A stretch of DNA of 44,398 nt from the NCBI GenBank assembly GCA_947478725.1, contig CANJWZ010000037.1:1-44398 (forward strand), given 5' to 3'. Under the pieces are notes generated by a model, which saw only the letters and a list, made by a program, of their open reading frames with translations, did no database searches and was not told the origin of the DNA. This document shows, piece after piece, positions 33,305-41,202 of this stretch. Source of the DNA: Comamonadaceae bacterium. GTDB taxonomy: Bacteria; Pseudomonadota; Gammaproteobacteria; Burkholderiales; Burkholderiaceae_C. Each line of letters opens with the position of its first letter. Position 1 is the first letter of the stretch. The position numbers were made by a program, and so were the translations under genes.

Positions 33305-35128
33305 ATGACCTTTGAAGAATTGAATTTGGCCCCGGCCATCCTGAAAGCCGTGCTTGAGCAAGGCTACGACACCCCCACCCCCATCCAGGCACAAGCCATC
33401 CCCGCCGTTTTGGCCGGTGGTGACTTGCTCGGCGGCGCGCAAACCGGCACGGGTAAAACAGCAGCCTTTGTGCTGCCCATGCTGCAACGTCTGAGCACCG
33501 AGCCTAGACTGACGAACCGCCGCGGCGTCAATGCCGTGCGCTGCCTGATCATGACGCCGACCCGCGAGCTGGCTGCGCAGGTTGAAGAAAGCGTACGCCT
33601 GTACGGCAAATATCTGGAGCTGACATCGATGGTGATGTTTGGCGGCGTTGGCATGGGGGCGCAAATTGAAAAGCTGCGCCGCGGTGTTGACATTCTGGTC
33701 GCCACCCCCGGCCGCCTGCTGGACCATGCGGGTCAGGGCACGCTGGACCTGAGCCAGGTGCAGGTGCTGGTGCTGGACGAAGCCGACCGCATGCTGGATA
33801 TGGGCTTTATCCATGACATCAAAAAAGTGCTGGCCCTGGTGCCCAAGCAAAAGCAGGTGTTGCTGTTCTCCGCCACCTTCAGCGATGAAATTCGCGACCT
33901 GGCCAACGGCCTGCTGCGCGACCCGCTGCACATCCAGGTCACGCCGCGCAACACCACGGTCCAGCGCATCACGCAAACCATTCACCCGGTGGGCCGCGCG
34001 AAGAAAAAAGCGCTGCTGACACACATCATCAACGAGCACAAATGGAGCCAGGTGCTGGTCTTCACCCGCACCAAGTTTGGCGCCAACAACGTGGCCGAGC
34101 ACCTGACCAAAAACGGCATTGAAGCCCTGGCTCTGCACGGCAACAAGAGCCAAACCGCTCGCACCCAGGCGCTGCAAGGCTTCAAAGACGGCACGATACG
34201 TGCGCTGGTTGCTACAGATATTGCAGCCCGGGGCATTGACATTGACGAGTTGCCGCACGTGGTGAACTACGAGATTCCGAACGTGAGCGAAGACTACGTG
34301 CACCGGATTGGCCGCACGGGCCGCGCCGGCAACAGTGGTGAAGCTGTGAGTTTGGTGTGCCTGGATGAAGAAGGCTTCATGCAGGATATTGAGCGCTTTA
34401 CAAAGCAGAACATTGAAGTCGTCAACGTGCCAGGCTTTGAAGCGGACCCGGACGAGCGCGCCGAGCCGCTGGCCATGGGCCGCCAGACCATCTGGGGCGG
34501 CCTAGGCAAACCGCCAAGCCGCGACGTGATGCAGGCTGCGGCCAAGGCAGCACGCAGCGAGATGATGACGCGCATCCGGGACACCCGCGCAGGTCAGCCG
34601 GCCCGAGGTAACCCGGGTGCTGGTGCAAGGGGTGGCAATTCTGGCGGTGGCCGGGGTCGTGCGCCTGCTGAAGGCGGCGGTGATAACCGAGAAAACGCCG
34701 GTGGAGGTGGCGGCGGCAACTATGGCCGTGGCCCACGCACACCCAACCCTGGCCAGCCACGGCAAAACTCGGGTTACAGCAACAGCGGTGGCCCACCACG
34801 GGGCGATCAGCGCAGGCCACAAGCCCCGCGCCCGCCAAGAGACGAGCAACCACGCCAGCCGCGTGATGAAGTGCAGCGCCAAGACCCGCGCGGCCCCCGT
34901 GTTGACATGGGCGACCAGCGTAACGACTTCGACGAACGTCAACCGACCAGCCACGTGTCAGCGGGATTCCCCTCATCCGGCCTGCCCACACGGAGTGGTG
35001 GTGGCGGCCGAGGTGGCAATCGTGGTGGCGGCGCTGGCAATCGCAGCGCAGGAGCCAGTAACTGGGGTGGTGGCGCGCGATCGGGCGGCGGTGGCCGAGG
35101 TAACTCGGGTGGCGGATTTCAACGCTGA
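33305..35128 (+). CDS. rhlE: RhlE-like DEAD-box RNA helicase with long RGG/GN-rich tail
   Basis: 607 residues from [20 protein letters not shown]. The Q motif [16 protein letters not shown] is followed by AQTGTGKT (I), PTRELAAQ (Ia), TPGRLLDH (Ib), [13 protein letters not shown] (II), FSATF (III), [10 protein letters not shown] (V) and [10 protein letters not shown] (VI). Residues from about 430 are Gly/Arg/Asn/Pro-rich with RGG-like repeats, a flexible RNA-binding tail. It remodels RNA, typically in ribosome assembly or cold adaptation. A TTG five codons upstream also opens the frame, but the ATG fits the family. Confidence 0.92.
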   Translation: MTFEELNLAPAILKAVLEQGYDTPTPIQAQAIPAVLAGGDLLGGAQTGTGKTAAFVLPMLQRLSTEPRLTNRRGVNAVRCLIMTPTRELAAQVEESVRLYGKYLELTSMVMFGGVGMGAQIEKLRRGVDILVATPGRLLDHAGQGTLDLSQVQVLVLDEADRMLDMGFIHDIKKVLALVPKQKQVLLFSATFSDEIRDLANGLLRDPLHIQVTPRNTTVQRITQTIHPVGRAKKKALLTHIINEHKWSQVLVFTRTKFGANNVAEHLTKNGIEALALHGNKSQTARTQALQGFKDGTIRALVATDIAARGIDIDELPHVVNYEIPNVSEDYVHRIGRTGRAGNSGEAVSLVCLDEEGFMQDIERFTKQNIEVVNVPGFEADPDERAEPLAMGRQTIWGGLGKPPSRDVMQAAAKAARSEMMTRIRDTRAGQPARGNPGAGARGGNSGGGRGRAPAEGGGDNRENAGGGGGGNYGRGPRTPNPGQPRQNSGYSNSGGPPRGDQRRPQAPRPPRDEQPRQPRDEVQRQDPRGPRVDMGDQRNDFDERQPTSHVSAGFPSSGLPTRSGGGGRGGNRGGGAGNRSAGASNWGGGARSGGGGRGNSGGGFQR

Positions 35129-35151
35129 TCGGATTGCAAAGTACTTTCCCC

Positions 35152-35173
35152 AAAAAGCTTCGGGCTTCTTTTT
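35152..35173 (+). terminator. Possible weak terminator after rhlE
   Basis: AAGC-TTCGG-GCTT (35155-35167) with five A before and CTTTTT after it. The 4-bp stem is short, so efficiency is doubtful. Confidence 0.4.
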
Positions 35174-35219
35174 GCTGTGTTCACTCAAACCCGCTTTGGT
35201 GTGCCACACTGACAGTACT

Positions 35220-35246
35220 GTTTGGCGATTACCTTGATCGCCAAAC
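35220..35246. repeat. Strong stem-loop between rhlE and the Sel1 gene
   Basis: GTTTGGCGAT (35220-35229) and ATCGCCAAAC (35237-35246) are perfect 10-bp inverted arms around the loop TACCTTG. No U-tract follows. It may stabilise the rhlE mRNA 3' end or act as a bidirectional pause. Confidence 0.6.
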
Positions 35247-35352
35247 CGGCCCCACGGGTCATGTTTAGACAGCGCGGGAGACTATTCGGAAAAGGTACAA
35301 GCCAGCGCCTTCATCCGAGGGTCCATCAGCTTCAGTTTGCTAGAAAGTTCGC

Positions 35353-35841
35353 ATGAAAAAATTTTCTTCATACGTCATAGCAGTTTTTTTAGGAATCGGC
35401 GCATCCCATGCGGGCCAGTGGGAAGACGGCTACGCGGCATACAAGCGCAAAGACTTCGCCACCGCCGTTGCCAAATGGCAAATTGTGGCTGACAGCGGGA
35501 ATGCGCAAGCCCAGTCACTTTTGGGTTTGATGCACTTCTTCGGCCAAGGAGTCCCGCAAAACTATGCCGAAGCACTGCGCTGGCTTCATCTTGCAGCAGC
35601 TCAATCTGAACCGAAAGCCCAATTCAAATTAGGCTCCATCCATGCCAATGGGCAGGGCGTCAAACGTGATAAGGTCCGCGCGGCCATGTGGTTTATTCTG
35701 GCCTCCAGTTCGGGCCATCCGAAAGCTCAAAAAGAATTGCGCAAAATTTCAGCAGACTTTAGCCCTGCTGAGATACAAGAGGCCAATACCCTGGCCATCA
35801 ATTGCATCAATCGCAATTACAAGGCCTGTGAGCTCGACTAG
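35353..35841 (+). CDS. Exported Sel1/TPR-like repeat protein
   Basis: 162 residues. A signal peptide (MKKFSSYVIAVFLGIGASHA) is followed by Sel1-like repeats: DFATAVAKWQIVADSGNAQA then QSLLGLMHFFGQGVPQNYAE, ALRWLHLAAAQSEPKAQFKL then GSIHANGQGVKRDKVRAAMW, and FILASSSGHPKAQKELRK. Such alpha-solenoids mediate protein-protein contacts in the periplasm. The partner is unknown. It converges on motB, and the two stops share the palindrome CTAG. Confidence 0.88.
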   Translation: MKKFSSYVIAVFLGIGASHAGQWEDGYAAYKRKDFATAVAKWQIVADSGNAQAQSLLGLMHFFGQGVPQNYAEALRWLHLAAAQSEPKAQFKLGSIHANGQGVKRDKVRAAMWFILASSSGHPKAQKELRKISADFSPAEIQEANTLAINCINRNYKACELD

Positions 35842-36842
35842 CCCTCATTAAACTTGACGGTGATGCTGATGCGGCGATTACGCGGATCTTTGCGGTCGGC
35901 CGGATTGTAAGGCGCGGTATCCGCAACCCCTTCAATTTGCGTAAACCGTTTGGGATTAATGCCTTTGTCTTCCAACAGCGATCGGGTTGCCTCTGCCCGT
36001 TCAGCCGACAGGGACCAGTTGTTGGCGCCGCCCTTACTTGCGAAGGCCACGCTATCGGTGTGACCACGCACACTGATTTTATTCGGCATGGCAGCAAGCG
36101 ATTGCGCGACTTCACCCAGGAGTGCCTGGGCTTTCGGTTGAAGTTTATTGGTGCCTAGCGGAAACATCGAGAAGTCAGCCTTGTCAATAATCTCAATGCG
36201 CAGGCCTTCTTTATCGCGAATAAACTGCACCTGATTTTCCAGCTGTTTCAAATTTGGATTTTTGGCAACCGCATCCTTCATTTCTTTTTCCAACTTTTCA
36301 AAGTTGGCGTTATCACTGTCTTCGCGGGCTTGTTTTTTTTCAGCCTGGGTTTGCGCGTCACTGTCACGCTGATTTTCAGTATTGGGAGACGGATCGTTTT
36401 CAGTGGGTCCACCTTCAGAACGCGGCGTGACTCTCTCCATGGTCGAGGTTTGCTTTGCGGTGTAAGGGAATCCCTCAGGATCTATGATGGATCGGCCGCC
36501 GAGAAGTCCATTGGAACCCGCTGTTGCGCCCATGTTAATTTGACTGTGCGATGTGACGGGAGTGAAGAAATCGGCAACGCTCTTGCGTTGGGTTTCTTGG
36601 GTTGCGCCCAAAATCCACATCAACAAAAAAAATGCCATCATCGCCGTCATCATGTCCGCCAGGGCAATTTTCCATGCCCCGCCATGAGCACCGCCATGAC
36701 CCGGCATTATTTTCTTGATGACGATAACCGGTGCCAGCTCGGCTGCAACCGCTTCGGGTTCAACGGCTGTCGGCGGCACCAGAGTTAACGCTGGTGCTTC
36801 TACCGCCTCTTCCGGCACTCTGACTGTGGCTTCACTGGCCAT
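35838..36842 (-). CDS. motB: Flagellar motor stator protein MotB
   Basis: 334 residues. A Pro/Glu/Ala-rich cytoplasmic N-terminus is longer than usual, followed by PGHGGAHGGAWKIALADMMT then AMMAFFLLMWILGA, the single helix with the proton-binding Asp63. After a charged linker (about 130-200) comes the OmpA-like peptidoglycan-binding domain (ISVRGHTDSVAFASKGGANN, LSAERAEATRSLLEDKGI, RNRRISITVKF). With MotA it forms the proton channel and anchors it to the wall. It starts 3 nt after motA. Confidence 0.94.
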   Translation of the reverse strand: MASEATVRVPEEAVEAPALTLVPPTAVEPEAVAAELAPVIVIKKIMPGHGGAHGGAWKIALADMMTAMMAFFLLMWILGATQETQRKSVADFFTPVTSHSQINMGATAGSNGLLGGRSIIDPEGFPYTAKQTSTMERVTPRSEGGPTENDPSPNTENQRDSDAQTQAEKKQAREDSDNANFEKLEKEMKDAVAKNPNLKQLENQVQFIRDKEGLRIEIIDKADFSMFPLGTNKLQPKAQALLGEVAQSLAAMPNKISVRGHTDSVAFASKGGANNWSLSAERAEATRSLLEDKGINPKRFTQIEGVADTAPYNPADRKDPRNRRISITVKFNEG

Positions 36843-36844
36843 GT

Positions 36845-37708
36845 TTATTTGCCCCGCAAACCATCAAATACATCGGCAAAACTGGGTTGATTGTGGTGGC
36901 TGATGGCGACCCTTGCGGCCTCCAGAATCAGCGGCATAGGGTGCCCGTGCATGGTACCAATGATGATCTGTTTGACCACATGGTACATACAGGCCTCATC
37001 TTCAATGATTTGAGCCAGGCGCTTGGCCCAAGGTTCAAAAAAGCCATAGGCTAAAAACACGCCAATAAAGGTCCCCACCAGCGCTGCGCCAACCAAACCG
37101 CCCAAAACCGCAGGGGGTTGGTCAATCTGCTCCATGGTTTTGACCACGCCCATCACGCAAGACACAATGCCCAGTGCAGGCAAGGCGCCTGCCAGGGTCG
37201 CAATGGCATCAGAGCCCTTGAGCTCATCGTGATGGTGGGTTTTGATGGCCGTGTCCATGACTTCTTCGACCGCCATGGGACTGAGCGTTCCCTGCGAAAC
37301 CACCATCAAACGAACCGTGTCCGTGATCAGGTGCAACAAGGCATGGTCTTTCAACAAATTGGGATATTCACTGAAAATTGCGCTGGATTCCGGTGTCTCA
37401 ATATGGGCTTCCAGCGCAACGGCACCCTCGCTTTTGAGTGTTTTCATGACTTTCGAAACACAAAAAATAGTGTTCAGATAGTCCTGTTTTTTGTACTTTG
37501 AGCCCTTGAAGGTGCGACCGATTCCAGCAAACACGGCCTTGACAACGTCGGGACTGTTACCGATCAACATGCCGCCAATGCCCGCGCCCAAAATACACCA
37601 ACCTTCAATCGGCGCGGCGTGAGCAAAGGGAGCCAGACTTCCACCCCCCACCACAAAGCTGGCGAAGACGCTGATCAGCAGAAAAACAATACCGGCGATA
37701 CCAAACAT
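36845..37708 (-). CDS. motA: Flagellar motor stator protein MotA
   Basis: 287 residues with four membrane helices. The N-terminus MFGIAGIVFLLISVFASFVV, then PIEGWCILGAGIGGMLIGNS, the cytoplasmic loop with charged rotor-contact residues, and the channel-lining pair LAGALPALGIVSCVMGVVKT and VLGGLVGAALVGTFIGVFLA with its conserved prolines. I chose the ATG at 37708, with GGGA 6 nt upstream; the longer frame upstream overlaps nothing but does not fit the family start. Confidence 0.94.
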   Translation of the reverse strand: MFGIAGIVFLLISVFASFVVGGGSLAPFAHAAPIEGWCILGAGIGGMLIGNSPDVVKAVFAGIGRTFKGSKYKKQDYLNTIFCVSKVMKTLKSEGAVALEAHIETPESSAIFSEYPNLLKDHALLHLITDTVRLMVVSQGTLSPMAVEEVMDTAIKTHHHDELKGSDAIATLAGALPALGIVSCVMGVVKTMEQIDQPPAVLGGLVGAALVGTFIGVFLAYGFFEPWAKRLAQIIEDEACMYHVVKQIIIGTMHGHPMPLILEAARVAISHHNQPSFADVFDGLRGK

Positions 37709-37746
37709 AAAAAATCCCAAAAAATAGGCTTCACAAACCTTTGATG

Positions 37747-38190
37747 CTAAACCTGTGCAGTCAATCTTTCCTGACCTACCCATGCAGAAGCTCGCCCGCC
37801 CCGAACCAGCGCTGGAACTTCTTTCCAGGCACTGCTAAGCTCAGACATCAACCCATGCAATTCTTTCAAAACGGACAGATCGTTATACGCATTGGCAAAA
37901 ATCAATCGACGGGTGGCGTATATGTACAACTCGTCCAAATTTTTCGCCAAATCCCCACCGGTTTCGAAATCAAGCGCTTGCTGCAAACCCAATACAATGC
38001 TGCTGGCCCTAGAAATACACTTGCCTTTTTCCTGAATGGCGCCGTGCTCCAAATGTCCTTGAGCGGCAGCCAGCGTGCTTACCAAATCATCAAAAAGCAT
38101 TTGAATTAACTCCGCACTGCTCGCCACAGAGGCTTGAGAAGCCAAATTACCGACACCATAAGACTCCATGGCTTTGAATTGAACTCGCAT
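37747..38190 (-). CDS. fliS: Flagellar export chaperone FliS
   Basis: 147 residues. MRVQFKAMESYGVGNLASQA followed by SSAELIQMLFDDLVSTLAAA and SRASSIVLGLQQALDFETGG then DLAKNLDELYIYATRRLIFA is the four-helix FliS fold that binds the flagellin C-terminus and prevents early polymerisation. A longer frame upstream (to 38283) lacks family support; GGGAG lies 9-13 nt before the chosen ATG. It is placed between fliA and motA rather than with fliC and fliD. A sigma-28-like promoter precedes it. Confidence 0.85.
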   Translation of the reverse strand: MRVQFKAMESYGVGNLASQASVASSAELIQMLFDDLVSTLAAAQGHLEHGAIQEKGKCISRASSIVLGLQQALDFETGGDLAKNLDELYIYATRRLIFANAYNDLSVLKELHGLMSELSSAWKEVPALVRGGRASAWVGQERLTAQV

Positions 38191-38224
38191 CTCTGTATCT
38201 CCCAATAAGTTAACGTACACCTTT

Positions 38225-38251
38225 GAGTCGACACAGAATGTGAAAACTTGA
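38225..38251 (-). promoter_or_regulatory. Candidate sigma-28 (FliA) promoter for fliS-motAB
   Basis: The minus strand has TCAAGTTT (38244-38251), then exactly 11 nt, then GTCGACTC (38225-38232). Consensus is TAAAGTTT-N11-GCCGATAA, so the -35 half matches 7 of 8 and the -10 half 4 of 8, including the central CGA. It lies 35 nt before the fliS ATG, fitting a late flagellar unit fliS-motA-motB. Confidence 0.45.
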
Positions 38252-38287
38252 GATTTACGTCGTTTCAGGAGTGAATCAGCCAAAGGC

Positions 38288-39013
38288 TTACCGTTTTGTA
38301 CCTTCCTCGATTTTCAACAAATGCCTTAATTTTTTAACCACTGCACTCAACAGCTGGCTGACACGGGACTCCGTCACGCCCAGTGTTAAGCCAATTTCTT
38401 TGAGATTGAGTTCTTCTACATAATAAAGTGACATAAGCAATTGATCACGCTCGTCCAGTGCAGCTATCGCTTCTGTGACGGCGCGCATAAAGTCCTCGCG
38501 CTCAACAATCTCATCGGGTTGACGCGACCTTTCGTCGGCAAGTCCCATCACCTCGTCCGTGATGACTTCCATCGACAAGGTTTCAAAACGTTTGGCGTTG
38601 CCACGTTTTTTTTGATAGTCGCCGAGATCGTCACCCGCGTAGGCGGCCAATTCAGCCTGGGTTGGCTTGCGTCCGAGTTCACTCGCCAAGGCATCGGTCG
38701 CTTTGTTTTCTGACTTGTTAAATTCAACAGCTGAACGAGGCAAATAAGACAGCTGCCGTACTTCGTCGAGCATGGCGCCCCGAACCCGACTCAACGCAAA
38801 ATTCTCAAAATCCACACCTTTTGACGGCATGTAGGATCGTGCCGCCTCTAACAGCCCAATCATCCCGACCTGGATCAACTCGTCGAGCTCCATGAACGGT
38901 GGAATTCGAACTTTCAGATGCAACGCAACACGTTTGACCATACTCAAATGCGCCAAAACCAGAGCTTCACTGTTGTTGTGAACTTCTTCATAAAGACGAG
39001 TCGATGCAACCAT
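38288..39013 (-). CDS. fliA: Flagellar sigma factor FliA (sigma-28)
   Basis: 241 residues from MVASTRLYEEVHNNSEALVL. Region 2: HLSMVKRVALHLKVRIPPFM, ELDELIQVGMIGLLEAARSY then FENFALSRVRGAMLDEVRQL. Region 3: RKPTQAELAAYAGDDLGDYQ. Region 4: LDERDQLLMSLYYVEELNLK then EIGLTLGVTESRVSQLLSAV. It directs late flagellar gene transcription. The upstream Met at 39067 would overlap flhG; the chosen ATG follows the flhG stop by 7 nt. Confidence 0.94.
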   Translation of the reverse strand: MVASTRLYEEVHNNSEALVLAHLSMVKRVALHLKVRIPPFMELDELIQVGMIGLLEAARSYMPSKGVDFENFALSRVRGAMLDEVRQLSYLPRSAVEFNKSENKATDALASELGRKPTQAELAAYAGDDLGDYQKKRGNAKRFETLSMEVITDEVMGLADERSRQPDEIVEREDFMRAVTEAIAALDERDQLLMSLYYVEELNLKEIGLTLGVTESRVSQLLSAVVKKLRHLLKIEEGTKR

Positions 39014-39020
39014 ACGATGC

Positions 39021-39839
39021 TCAATTCTGCTGTTGAACCAGGCGTTCGACAAAAAACTGCATCCCACCGGAGACCTCGCTGATGTTCGGAATCTGCGTGA
39101 CAGATTTGGCCAGCCGGATAAAGCTTCGGGAGCTCACAGAATTGGGCGCATAGCTCAGGACAGGCTCATATTTTCGATGACCCTCTAAGATCAATTTGTC
39201 GTCTTCAATCGAACCGATGTAGTGCGTGGTGTAGTTTAAAAACTGAGCGCACACCTGATTGATTCGGCGAAAGAGATTTTGTCCGTCGGACTGACTTTTG
39301 ACGGCATTGGGAACAATGTAGATTTCATCCAGGTTGTATTCCTGAATCAGCACTTTTATCATGCCGTAAGCATCCGCAATTGACGATGGGTCATCACGCA
39401 CAATGATGAAACGTCTTTGACACGCCTCCATAAACGCCAGCACAGACGGCGATATCCCCGCAGCCATGTCGACGATCAGATAATCGATTTCCCCCTCAAG
39501 TGCGCTAAAAGACTGCACAACGCGCGAGGCCTGGGTTCGACTCAAAGCTGCCAATTCGCTCACGCCAGACGCACCGGGAATCAGCTTGACCCCGTGGCGG
39601 GTCGTCACCATGATTTCTTCTAGCGTTTTTTGACCGCTCATAAAGTGGCTCAAATTAAACGGGCAGGTACAACCCATGGCAATTTGTGAATTGGCCAAGC
39701 CCAAATCGGCATCAAAAAGCATCACCCGCTGCCCTGACATTTGAAGTGCAATGGCCAAATTCACAGCCAGTGTTGTTTTACCCACGCCGCCCTTGCCACT
39801 GGCAACACCAATGACTTCTGTCCGTATTGTTGTTTTCAT
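39021..39839 (-). CDS. flhG: Flagellar number regulator FlhG (FleN, MinD-like ATPase)
   Basis: 272 residues. The deviant Walker A is VIGVASGKGGVGKTTLAVNL; VMLFDADLGLANSQIAMGC and DYLIVDMAAGISPSVLAFME are the switch and Walker B blocks, the latter with Ala where MinD proteins often have D/G-rich residues. FlhG limits flagellar number and antagonises FlhF. The ATG at 39839 has GAAAAGAG before it; an in-frame TTG at 39860 would overlap the flhF stop. Together with FlhF it implies polar flagella. Confidence 0.92.
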   Translation of the reverse strand: MKTTIRTEVIGVASGKGGVGKTTLAVNLAIALQMSGQRVMLFDADLGLANSQIAMGCTCPFNLSHFMSGQKTLEEIMVTTRHGVKLIPGASGVSELAALSRTQASRVVQSFSALEGEIDYLIVDMAAGISPSVLAFMEACQRRFIIVRDDPSSIADAYGMIKVLIQEYNLDEIYIVPNAVKSQSDGQNLFRRINQVCAQFLNYTTHYIGSIEDDKLILEGHRKYEPVLSYAPNSVSSRSFIRLAKSVTQIPNISEVSGGMQFFVERLVQQQN

Positions 39840-39856
39840 TCTCTTTTCACTTGTTT

Positions 39857-41161
39857 TCAATTGAAGGAACCACGCAGGCCCCTGGGACTAGATTGCGTCA
39901 AGAAACGTGGAGCGACGGCCGGCAGCTTGAACACGGGAGGCTTTGTCGAAGGATTCGTTCGAGCCAGCGCACGCGGTTCAGGTGACCGAGACAATTGGGC
40001 CAAGGCCATCTCAATCAAAGAGCCCGCTGTCAAATTGAGTTTCAGAGAAGCAACTTGGGCGCCATCGCTGGCAGCACAGTTTGAGAGCGAATTCTCATGG
40101 AGGAATTCAACCAGCGGCCAAGGCTGGTTAGATTCATCGAGCTTGCTGACCATCAAACTGTTCCATTTGATGTCCGACGCCTGCAAGGTGCGCTTTAAAG
40201 TGGCAGACGAGGAGTCGGCCGTGACCAAGGCATGCTTGACACAGGAAGGGCAAACCGACTCAATCTCCACAACACGTTCTCGCAATTGCGTTGAGGCAGT
40301 ATCAATCAAGACCAGTTTGTAGTCGGCCAAAAGGGCAAGGACGTTGCCGAGCGATACGCTGTCGCCAGCTCTAAAACACTCCATCCCGATTTGGCTTGAA
40401 AGCACCTGGATTTGCTCCCAGGCACCGGGGCGGGTGTCGCAGTAGCTCACCATCGCCACCTTACATGATGGATCTTGCGCCAATGCGTGGCTGGCCAGTC
40501 GCATCGCCATCATGGTTTTGCCGACCCCGCTGGGTCCGGCGATCAGGTGAATCCCGTCTTGCGGTAAGGCCGTACGCGGCAGATGCGAAACTTGCTCCAG
40601 CTGCTGGCGAATAGCCAACAGGGCTTCTTGTTCGTCACGCATGTCTTTGACCGTATCGAGCAAAAGAGTGCGTAAGCTCGCGGACATTCCCGCGTGGGTA
40701 AAAGAGTTGAATAAATTGTCGATTTCAGGAGACAGCTTCAAGCTGCTTTGCCATCCCGAAGTTTTTAGGCTCAAGCTCAGCTCAGCCTTGAAAAAAGCCA
40801 ACTCATCGCGAATCAGCCGGGTGATTTCCTGGTTTTTGGGATCGCGGCCTTCATGCTTGGCTTGCTTGAAGTCGGCACCTGAAACCGGTGAGGCTGCGAC
40901 GCCATAATTGGGGCTTGATTTGGCTTGCGCCAAGACCAGCTGACTCCTGAAGTCTTCTGCTGGCTGGGCCTGTTCGCTTTGGCTGCCACCTTGTTGATCA
41001 TGGCTTTCAGGGCTCTGCTTATCGACATCAATGGCCACCACCAGCTCGGTTTGCCCTTCGACTGTGTGATTGGAGATGATCAATACGTCGCGGCCACACA
41101 ACTTCATTGCAAGATCAGTTGCACTTTTTGTATCGTTGGCAAGGATGCGTTTTAGTTCCAT
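39857..41161 (-). CDS. flhF: Flagellar biosynthesis GTPase FlhF (SRP-like)
   Basis: 434 residues. The N-terminal region MELKRILANDTKSATDLAMK is followed by a variable Gln/Ser/Glu-rich linker (about 45-105). The helical N domain and G domain come next: the P-loop IHLIAGPSGVGKTMMAMRLA, then VAMVSYCDTRPGAWEQIQVL, LVLIDTASTQLRERV (the G3 DTAG motif reads DTAS) and SLMVSKLDESNQPW. It marks the cell pole and places the first flagellar parts. The C-terminus has an extra Pro/Arg-rich tail. Confidence 0.9.
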   Translation of the reverse strand: MELKRILANDTKSATDLAMKLCGRDVLIISNHTVEGQTELVVAIDVDKQSPESHDQQGGSQSEQAQPAEDFRSQLVLAQAKSSPNYGVAASPVSGADFKQAKHEGRDPKNQEITRLIRDELAFFKAELSLSLKTSGWQSSLKLSPEIDNLFNSFTHAGMSASLRTLLLDTVKDMRDEQEALLAIRQQLEQVSHLPRTALPQDGIHLIAGPSGVGKTMMAMRLASHALAQDPSCKVAMVSYCDTRPGAWEQIQVLSSQIGMECFRAGDSVSLGNVLALLADYKLVLIDTASTQLRERVVEIESVCPSCVKHALVTADSSSATLKRTLQASDIKWNSLMVSKLDESNQPWPLVEFLHENSLSNCAASDGAQVASLKLNLTAGSLIEMALAQLSRSPEPRALARTNPSTKPPVFKLPAVAPRFLTQSSPRGLRGSFN

Positions 41162-41202
41162 GGTGTTGGCCTGGCAGTACTAGGGTTGGTTTGGCTCAGC
41201 GC

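Noticed and set aside
33236..34303. Minus-strand open frame of 355 codons opposite rhlE
   Set aside because: Shadow of the helicase gene; the translation is low in order and matches nothing I know.
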